A stretch of DNA of 64,000 nucleotides. Origin: Reyranella sp. (GTDB taxonomy: Bacteria; Pseudomonadota; Alphaproteobacteria; Reyranellales; Reyranellaceae). The DNA is taken from contig NZ_JAFKJN010000009.1 in the NCBI RefSeq assembly GCF_017305915.1, forward strand, positions 202,202 through 266,201, given 5' to 3'. Under the pieces are notes generated by a model, which saw nothing but the letters and a program-made list of their open reading frames with translations, made no database searches and was not told the DNA's origin. Every line of letters begins with the position of its first letter. Position 1 is the stretch's first letter. Below are positions 58,565 to 64,000 of the stretch, piece after piece. A program made the translations under genes and the position numbers.

Positions 58565-59446
58565 ATGGCCAAGGAAATTCTCTGTGGATTCGGCGTCGAC
58601 GTCGATGCGGTCGCCGGCTGGCTGGGCAGCTACGGAGGCGAGGACTCGCCCGACGATATTTCGCGCGGCCTGTTCGCGGGCGAGGTCGGCAGCCCGCGCC
58701 TGCTGAAGATGTTCGAGCGGCTGGGGATCAAGACCACCTGGTTCATCCCCGGTCATTCGATTGAAACATTTCCAAAAGAGATGAAGGCGGTGGCCGAGGC
58801 CGGCCACGAGATCGGCATCCACGGCTACAGCCACGAGAATCCGATCGCCATGACCCGCGAGCAGGAGACCGAGATCCTCGACAAGTGCATCGATCTGGTC
58901 ACCAGGCTCTCGGGCCAGCGGCCGACCGGCTACGTCGCGCCGTGGTGGGAGTTCTCGCCGGTCACCAACGAGCTGCTGCTCGAGCGCGGCATCAAGTACG
59001 ACCATTCGCTGATGCACAACGACCACACGCCGTATTACGTGCGGGTCGGCGACGGCTGGACCAAGATCGACTACGCCAAGCGCCCGCGCGAATGGATGGT
59101 GCCGCTGAAGCGCGGCCAGGAGACCGACCTGATCGAGATCCCGGCGAGCTGGTATCTCGACGACCTGCCGCCGATGATGTTCATCAAGAAGTCGCCCAAC
59201 AGCCACGGCTTCGTGAACCCGCGCGACATCGAGCAGATGTGGCGCGACCAGTTCGACTGGGTGTATCGCGAGTACGACTACGCGGTGTTCCCGATGACCA
59301 TCCATCCCGACGTCTCGGGCCGGCCGCATGTGCTGGCGATGCTGGAGCGGCTGTACCACCACATGATCGGCCATCCCGGCGTGAAGTTCGTCACCATGAA
59401 CGAGATGGCCGACGACTTCGCGCGCCGCTGTCCGAGGAAGAAGTGA
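58565..59446 (+). CDS. Polysaccharide deacetylase (PuuE/PgdA-like)
   Basis: This 293-residue protein starts with ATG at 58565 behind GGAGG. The NodB-homology domain has [20 protein letters not shown] (catalytic Asp pair), [35 protein letters not shown] (H-x-x-x-H metal motif), [10 protein letters not shown] and [15 protein letters not shown]. The lack of a signal peptide and the IHPDVSGRP block fit the cytoplasmic group related to allantoinase PuuE rather than cell-wall deacetylases. Substrate not certain. Confidence 0.88.
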   Translation: MAKEILCGFGVDVDAVAGWLGSYGGEDSPDDISRGLFAGEVGSPRLLKMFERLGIKTTWFIPGHSIETFPKEMKAVAEAGHEIGIHGYSHENPIAMTREQETEILDKCIDLVTRLSGQRPTGYVAPWWEFSPVTNELLLERGIKYDHSLMHNDHTPYYVRVGDGWTKIDYAKRPREWMVPLKRGQETDLIEIPASWYLDDLPPMMFIKKSPNSHGFVNPRDIEQMWRDQFDWVYREYDYAVFPMTIHPDVSGRPHVLAMLERLYHHMIGHPGVKFVTMNEMADDFARRCPRKK

Positions 59447-59458
59447 TTTCTCTTCTGT

Positions 59459-59532
59459 CGTCCCGAGCGAAGCCGAGGGACCTTTTCGGATTCGGAAGAG
59501 GTCCCTCGACTACGCTTCGCTCGGCTCGGGAC
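59459..59532. repeat. Interspersed palindromic repeat
   Basis: GTCCCGAGC (59460-59468) faces GCTCGGGAC (59524-59532), and inside them CGAGGGACC (59474-59482) faces GGTCCCTCG (59500-59508). The nested hairpin directly follows the deacetylase gene. Such 60-80 base palindromes are typical dispersed intergenic elements of alphaproteobacteria. Confidence 0.7.
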
Positions 59533-59540
59533 GACGGGTG

Positions 59541-59882
59541 ATGTGCGCGCTGTGCGGCGTGCTGGGCGGCGGCGGGGACTGGACCGACGCCGCCGCGCGG
59601 CCGGGCGTCTTCACCCGCAACGCCGATTCGCTGCAGCGCCGGCGCGAGCGCATCAACCGCGTCGCCTGCGCCCAGCGCGTGCTGGGCTTCTATGGGCTGA
59701 CGCTGTCGGACTGGCAGGCGAGCTCGTTCGTGCTGTCGACGCTGACCGGCAAGAGCGAAATCGTCGACAATCTGACACACCTCTGGGCGGCGGCGGAGAA
59801 GCTCACCGGCCGTCCTTGCGATCCATTCGATCCGAGCCTGATCGATTGGCTGGAGGGGCGGCTGGAGGCCGGCGGTGGTTGA
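59541..59882 (+). CDS. Hypothetical protein coupled to the CobW gene
   Basis: This 113-residue protein starts with ATG at 59541 (a GTG at 59538 is also in frame). It has MCALCGVLGGGGDWTDAAAR at the N-terminus with C-x-x-C and later ACAQRVLGFYGLTLSDWQAS and WAAAEKLTGRPCDPFDPSLI. It overlaps the CobW-type GTPase gene by eight bases. The two cysteines near the start and the pairing with a metal-chaperone GTPase suggest a metal-linked role, but I do not recognise a known function. Confidence 0.75.
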   Translation: MCALCGVLGGGGDWTDAAARPGVFTRNADSLQRRRERINRVACAQRVLGFYGLTLSDWQASSFVLSTLTGKSEIVDNLTHLWAAAEKLTGRPCDPFDPSLIDWLEGRLEAGGG

Positions 59883-60837
59883 ATTCACGCCGGTCCATCT
59901 GATCACCGGCTTCCTCGGCTCGGGCAAGACGACCCTGCTGCAGCGCCTGCTGGCCGATCCGGCGCTCCACGACACCGCGGTGCTGATCAACGAGCTCGGC
60001 GAGGTCGGGCTCGACCATCATCTGCTGGGCCGCATCGACGACACCATGGTGCTGCTGCCGTCGGGCTGCCTGTGCTGCACCATCCGCGGCGAGCTCGCGG
60101 CCGCGATCAAGGACCTGCATTCGAAGCGCGAGCGTGGGCTTGTGCCGGCCTTTCGCCGCCTGGTGGTCGAGAGCAGCGGGCTGGCCGATCCGTTCCCCAT
60201 CCTGTCGACGGTGCAGGCCGACCCGGTGCTGCGGCACCATTTCAGGCTCGGCACGGTCGTCACCACCGTCGATGCGGTGAACGGCATCGGCCGGCCCGAG
60301 AGCGTCAAGCAGGTGGCCGTCGCCGACCGGCTGGTGCTGACCAAGACCGACCTCGCACCGGACTGCGACGTGCTGGAGACGGCGCTGCGCCGGATCAATC
60401 CCGACGCGCCCCTCCTGCGCGCGGCCGAGCAGGCCATCGACGCAGCGGCCCTGTTCGACGCCGCCGCGCGCTCGCCATTGCGCGCGCTGCCTGCGACACC
60501 CGACAATCCGCACGGCACGGTGTGCGCGTTCGCCCTGGCGTTCGACGGCGCCCTCGACTGGACCATGTTCGGCGTGTGGCTGACCATGTTGCTGAACCGT
60601 CACGGCGAAAAGGTGCTGCGCGTGAAGGGCATCCTGAACGTTGCGGGCACCGAAGCGCCGGTCGCCGTGCACGGGGTGCAACATCTGGTGCATCCGCCGG
60701 TGCACATGGCCGCGTGGCCGGACGAGGACCGCCGGTCGCGCCTGGTGTTCATCGTCGACGGCCTCGAGCCGGCCGCGATCGAGCACTCGCTGCGCGCCTT
60801 CCTCGGCTCCCCGACGCGCATGGCGGCTGTGGCCTGA
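59875..60837 (+). CDS. CobW/COG0523 family GTPase metallochaperone
   Basis: This 320-residue protein starts with GTG at 59875. [20 protein letters not shown] is the Walker A motif, [20 protein letters not shown] the next, [15 protein letters not shown] carries the metal-binding C-x-C-C, and LVLTKTDLA is the GTP specificity motif. The C-terminal CobW domain has [23 protein letters not shown]0523 proteins insert Zn, Co or other metals. It is coupled to the hypothetical protein upstream. Confidence 0.92.
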   Translation: MVEFTPVHLITGFLGSGKTTLLQRLLADPALHDTAVLINELGEVGLDHHLLGRIDDTMVLLPSGCLCCTIRGELAAAIKDLHSKRERGLVPAFRRLVVESSGLADPFPILSTVQADPVLRHHFRLGTVVTTVDAVNGIGRPESVKQVAVADRLVLTKTDLAPDCDVLETALRRINPDAPLLRAAEQAIDAAALFDAAARSPLRALPATPDNPHGTVCAFALAFDGALDWTMFGVWLTMLLNRHGEKVLRVKGILNVAGTEAPVAVHGVQHLVHPPVHMAAWPDEDRRSRLVFIVDGLEPAAIEHSLRAFLGSPTRMAAVA

Positions 60838-60872
60838 TCGGTGTTAGCCTCGGCGGGCAACACGAGGAACCC

Positions 60873-61877
60873 ATGACCGTCACCGTCACCAAGGCGCCGC
60901 GCAAGCTGGGCGGCAGCTCCCTCCGCGTGTCTCCCGTCGGCCTCGGCTGCATGTCGCTCAGCGGCGCCTACGGCAAGGGCGACGACGCCGAGAGCGTCAA
61001 GGTCGTGCACCACGCCATCGACCGTGGCGTGAACTTCCTGGACAGCTCCGACATGTATGGCTGGGGTCACAACGAGACCCTGCTCGGCAAGGCGCTCACC
61101 GGCGGCTGGCGCGACAAGGTCGTGCTCGCGACCAAGTTCGGCCAGACCCAGCAGCCGGGCGGCGCCAACGGCGTCGACGGCCGGCCCGAGTACGTGAAGC
61201 AGGCCTGCGACGCGAGCCTCAAACGGCTGGGCGTCGACGAGATCGACCTCTATTACCAGCACCGGGTCGATCCCTCGGTGCCGATCGAGGAGACGGTCGG
61301 CGCGATGGGCGAGCTGGTGAAGGCCGGCAAGGTCAAGGCGATCGGGCTGAGCGAGGCCAAGCCGGACACCATCCGCCGCGCCCACAAGACCCATCCGCTC
61401 GCCGCCGTGCAGAGCGAATATTCTCTGCTCTACCGCCAGCATGCCGAGGAGACGCTGGCGACCACGCGGCCGCTCGGCATCTCCTACGTCGCCTACTCGC
61501 CGCTCGGCCGCAGCATGCTGACCGGCGCGGTGAAGTCGGCGGCCGACATTCCCGAGGGCGACGGCCGTGGCCGCCATCCGCGCTTCGCCGGCGACAACCT
61601 GGCGCGCAATCTCCAGCTCGTCGCGGCGATCGAGGCGATGGCCAAGGCCAAGGGCTGCACGCCGGGCCAGGTGGCGCTCGCCTGGCTGCTGGCGCAGGGT
61701 ACCGACATCGTGCCGATCCCCGGTACCAAGCGTTCCACGCGGGTCGACGAGAATGTCGGCGCGCTCGACGTGGCGCTGTCGGCCGACGACGTCGCGCGCC
61801 TGTCCGCGGCCCTCCCGCCCGGCGCGGCGGCCGGCGGGCGCTATCCGGATGGCGGGATGAAGGGGGTCTATCTCTAG
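60873..61877 (+). CDS. Aldo/keto reductase
   Basis: This 334-residue (beta/alpha)8 protein starts with ATG at 60873. [40 protein letters not shown] (catalytic Asp and Tyr), VVLATKFGQ with the catalytic Lys, [20 protein letters not shown] with the catalytic His and the C-terminal [25 protein letters not shown] site are all present. It reduces an aldehyde or ketone with NADPH; substrate unknown. It stands 35 bases after the CobW gene. Confidence 0.92.
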   Translation: MTVTVTKAPRKLGGSSLRVSPVGLGCMSLSGAYGKGDDAESVKVVHHAIDRGVNFLDSSDMYGWGHNETLLGKALTGGWRDKVVLATKFGQTQQPGGANGVDGRPEYVKQACDASLKRLGVDEIDLYYQHRVDPSVPIEETVGAMGELVKAGKVKAIGLSEAKPDTIRRAHKTHPLAAVQSEYSLLYRQHAEETLATTRPLGISYVAYSPLGRSMLTGAVKSAADIPEGDGRGRHPRFAGDNLARNLQLVAAIEAMAKAKGCTPGQVALAWLLAQGTDIVPIPGTKRSTRVDENVGALDVALSADDVARLSAALPPGAAAGGRYPDGGMKGVYL

Positions 61878-61892
61878 GGTGATTACGTTTAG

Positions 61893-63749
61893 GTGACTGG
61901 CATCGGCTCCGGCGGCAACCGCCGCCTCGCCACCATCCTGTTCGCCGACGTGGCGGGCTACAGCCGCCTGATGCGTGCCGACGAAGAGCGCACGCTGACG
62001 GATCTGCGCGCCCATCTCGCCGAGCTGGTGGCGCCGGCGGTCGAGCGCTTCCACGGCCGCATCGTCAAGAGCCTGGGTGACGGCGTGCTGGCCGAGTTCG
62101 GCAGCGCCGTCGAGGCGGTGCGCTGCGCCGTCGAGCTGCAAAGCGGCATGGCCGAGCGCAACGCCGGCCTGCCCGCCGACCGACGGCAGAGCTTCCGCAT
62201 CGGCCTGCATCTCGGCGACGTCATCACCAACGACTACGACGTGTTCGGCGACACGGTGAACGTCGCCTCGCGCCTGCAGACGCTGGCCGCGCCGGGCGCG
62301 ATCGTGCTGTCGGCCAGCGTGCACGAGCAGGTGCGCGACAAACTCACGCTCACGTTCCGGGATCTCGGTGCCCGCACGCTCAAGAACATCGACCGGCCAA
62401 TGCGCGCCTATGCCCTGGCCGGGAGCGCGTCGGTCGGGGCAGGTCGGCGGCGCTGGGTCATGGCAGCCCTCGCCGGTGCGGTATTCGCCCTGGTCGCAGC
62501 CGGCGGTCTCTTCTTCTACCTCCATCGCGGCGACGCGGTCGGCAGCAAGACGGCGGCCAGCACCGCTCCGATGTCGGCCTCCTCGGTCGCCGTCCTGCTG
62601 TTCACCAACCAGAGCGGCGACGTCAGCCAGGACTATTTCGCCGACGGCCTCACCGAGGACATCACCCGCGCGCTCGGCCGCTTCCGCCAGCTCACGGTGG
62701 TGGCCTACCGCGCCGTGCTGCCGTGGCGCGGCAAGGAGTTGCCGCCAATGGAGATGGGCCGCGCTCTCGGCGCGCGCTTCCTGGTCAGCGGCAGCGTGCG
62801 GCGCATCGACGACCGGGTGAGGGTGACGGTGCAGCTTGCCGATGCCAACAACGGCACCCAGTTGTGGGCCGAGCAATACGACGAACGCCTGACCGACATC
62901 TTCGAGGTGCAGGACCGCGTCGCCCGACGGGTCGCGGGCTCCCTCGCCAGCAATCTCCAGCAGATCGCGCTGCAGCAGAGCTTGCGCAAGCCGACCGGCA
63001 ACCTCGATGCCTACGACCTGCTGCTGCGCGCCCGCGCCCTGTCCAACGAAGCGACCCGCGCCGGCAATCGCATGGCGCGCGAGGCGCTGGAGAAGGTGAC
63101 GCGCATGTCGCCCAACTACGCCGACGCCCAGGCCGAGCTGGCCGAGGCCACCTTCCAGCGTGCTGTCTATGGCTGGTCGGAGTTCGCCGACCAGGACGTC
63201 GACAGCGCGGTCCGCCTGGCGCAGAAGGCGATCGAGCTCGACGAGGAGAACGTGCTGGCGCACAGCGTGCTGGCGCGCGCCTACACGGTGCAGCAGCGCT
63301 ACGACCTGGCGCTCGCCGAATCGGAGCGGGCGCTGCAGCTCAATCCCAGCGACACCGAGGCGCTGACGGCGCGCGCCGCGGTGCTGCTGTGGACCGGCGA
63401 CATCGACGGCTCGATCGCGGCCGGCGAGCTGGCGATGCGGTTGAACGGCAATGTCGGGCCCGAGCCCGCGCTCAATCTCGGCATCGCCTATCTGCTCGAC
63501 AAGCGCTTCGCCGATGCGGTGAAGCTCCTGGAGGCGGCGCGCGTCCGCTATCCCGCCTATCCGATCCTCGATTTCCCGCTCGCCGGCGCCTATGCCGAGC
63601 TCGGCCGTGACGCCGAGGCGGCGGAGGCGCTCGACCAGGGCAAGAGGAAGGACCCTTACCTCGATCTCGCAGGCTTCGGCACGCGCTTCAAGGATCCGGC
63701 CCTGAAGCGGCGGCTCGACGCGACCCTGCGCAAGGCCGGCTTCAAGTAG
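61893..63749 (+). CDS. Class III adenylate/guanylate cyclase with TolB-like and TPR domains
   Basis: This 618-residue protein starts with GTG at 61893. Residues 1-170 form a class III cyclase domain: RLATILFADVAGYSRLMRAD (metal Asp), VKSLGDGVLAEFGSA (second Asp), and DTVNVASRLQTLAAPGAIVL (transition-state Asn and Arg). A single membrane helix is at about 190-210 (WVMAALAGAVFALVAAGGLF). A TolB-like/FlgO region (VAVLLFTNQSGDVSQDYFAD) follows, then TPR repeats to the C-terminus. It would make cAMP and respond to an extracytoplasmic signal. Confidence 0.9.
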   Translation: MTGIGSGGNRRLATILFADVAGYSRLMRADEERTLTDLRAHLAELVAPAVERFHGRIVKSLGDGVLAEFGSAVEAVRCAVELQSGMAERNAGLPADRRQSFRIGLHLGDVITNDYDVFGDTVNVASRLQTLAAPGAIVLSASVHEQVRDKLTLTFRDLGARTLKNIDRPMRAYALAGSASVGAGRRRWVMAALAGAVFALVAAGGLFFYLHRGDAVGSKTAASTAPMSASSVAVLLFTNQSGDVSQDYFADGLTEDITRALGRFRQLTVVAYRAVLPWRGKELPPMEMGRALGARFLVSGSVRRIDDRVRVTVQLADANNGTQLWAEQYDERLTDIFEVQDRVARRVAGSLASNLQQIALQQSLRKPTGNLDAYDLLLRARALSNEATRAGNRMAREALEKVTRMSPNYADAQAELAEATFQRAVYGWSEFADQDVDSAVRLAQKAIELDEENVLAHSVLARAYTVQQRYDLALAESERALQLNPSDTEALTARAAVLLWTGDIDGSIAAGELAMRLNGNVGPEPALNLGIAYLLDKRFADAVKLLEAARVRYPAYPILDFPLAGAYAELGRDAEAAEALDQGKRKDPYLDLAGFGTRFKDPALKRRLDATLRKAGFK

Positions 63750-63760
63750 AAGCAAACCTT

Positions 63761-63850
63761 CCTCCCCATTCATATGGGGAGGTGTCAGCGTCTTACGCTG
63801 ACGGAGGGGTCAGAAGCAGCAGTCTTGGTGGGGCCTATGACCCCTCCGTC
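63761..63850. repeat. Nested palindromic intergenic repeat
   Basis: Three hairpins follow each other after the cyclase gene: CCTCCCCAT/ATGGGGAGG (63761-63782), GTCAGCG/CGCTGAC (63784-63802) and a larger GACGGAGGGGTCA/TGACCCCTCCGTC (63800-63850). The composite is typical of dispersed bacterial intergenic mosaic elements. The remaining 150 bases to the window end hold no gene I can support. Confidence 0.7.
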
Positions 63851-64000
63851 GGCGATTACGCGCGCACCTTGTGTCTTGGAATGGGTGCAGACTGCGGTCG
63901 CCAGAGGATCGGCTCGCACCCGATCCTCTGGCGCGGCAGGAGAGCCCGTCTGGCACCAAGACTGCACGTCGTTGGGGAGCTTGGGCCCCGGCCGTTGTCT

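Noticed and set aside
60600..63773. Open frame of over 1000 codons on the minus strand
   Set aside because: It lies opposite the cyclase and aldo/keto reductase genes, has low-complexity composition and no domain; a typical antisense frame in GC-rich DNA.
1..64000. tRNA, rRNA genes or CRISPR arrays
   Set aside because: No cloverleaf-like 3' ends, rRNA blocks or regularly spaced repeats were recognised by reading.

Overview
The window is GC-rich DNA from an alphaproteobacterium. This is judged from codon use, a SigF/NrsF pair of the Caulobacter type, a Bug/TctC binding protein, a class III cyclase with TPR repeats, and interspersed palindromes. A Reyranella- or Rhizobiales-like host is a guess. 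Positions 1 to about 39.4 kb are an accessory metal and redox stress region with many broken genes. Positions 39.6 to 64 kb read as ordinary chromosome. No tRNA, rRNA or CRISPR array was seen.

Layout. 0-3.2 kb: a gene cut by the left edge, a DUF3800 gene and broken Fic and Abi genes. 3.4-9 kb: a MerR-controlled heavy-metal module (metallochaperone, P1B ATPase, MerR, thioredoxin-like protein, CcdA-like protein), a frameshifted dehalogenase and an AhpD-like gene. 9-20.3 kb: a stress cluster with two tandem small secreted proteins, a bufferin operon (bufA-bufB-bufC), sigF-nrsF, nrtS, a thioredoxin/CcdA/secreted-protein operon, a DoxX gene and two divergent genes with in-frame UGA codons at redox-active cysteine positions. 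20.6-25.5 kb: a mer operon (merR, merTPAC) plus another disulfide reductase. 25.7-33.3 kb: an MFS transporter diverging from a radical-SAM/phosphoesterase fusion, followed by a reductase, a VTT membrane protein, two sugar-transferase-like proteins of the arsenosugar or 'rSAM/selenodomain-associated' type and an AhpD-like protein. 33.6 kb: a cytochrome c/FTR1 iron permease. 35.6-39.4 kb: remnants of an integrated element with a HigBA-type toxin-antitoxin pair. 39.6-63.8 kb: NDH-2, CoA transferase, SDR, TctC, Fe-ADH, a possible pterin-type cluster, an OpgH-like/FkbM/PfkB operon, gamma-glutamyltransferase, nicotinamidase, polysaccharide deacetylase, CobW GTPase, aldo/keto reductase and an adenylate cyclase.

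The main result is a candidate regulatory and biochemical unit. Eight promoter-like sites of the form GTAAC(C/T)-N16/17-CGAA (one with GAAACC) lie between 9.5 and 27.3 kb. They precede both small secreted genes, bufABC, the thioredoxin/CcdA operon, doxX, the AhpD-like UGA gene, the MFS gene and the radical-SAM fusion. This is the promoter type known for SigF of Caulobacter, and a SigF/NrsF pair lies in the middle. Two genes (18415-18903 minus and 19191-20318 plus) make full-length redox proteins only if an internal UGA is read as selenocysteine; each has a hand-folded SECIS-like hairpin just downstream. Together these suggest a SigF-controlled metal/oxidant response that combines copper-binding bufferin peptides, selenoprotein peroxidases and a radical-SAM pathway. 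Regulation and Sec insertion are inferences from sequence only.
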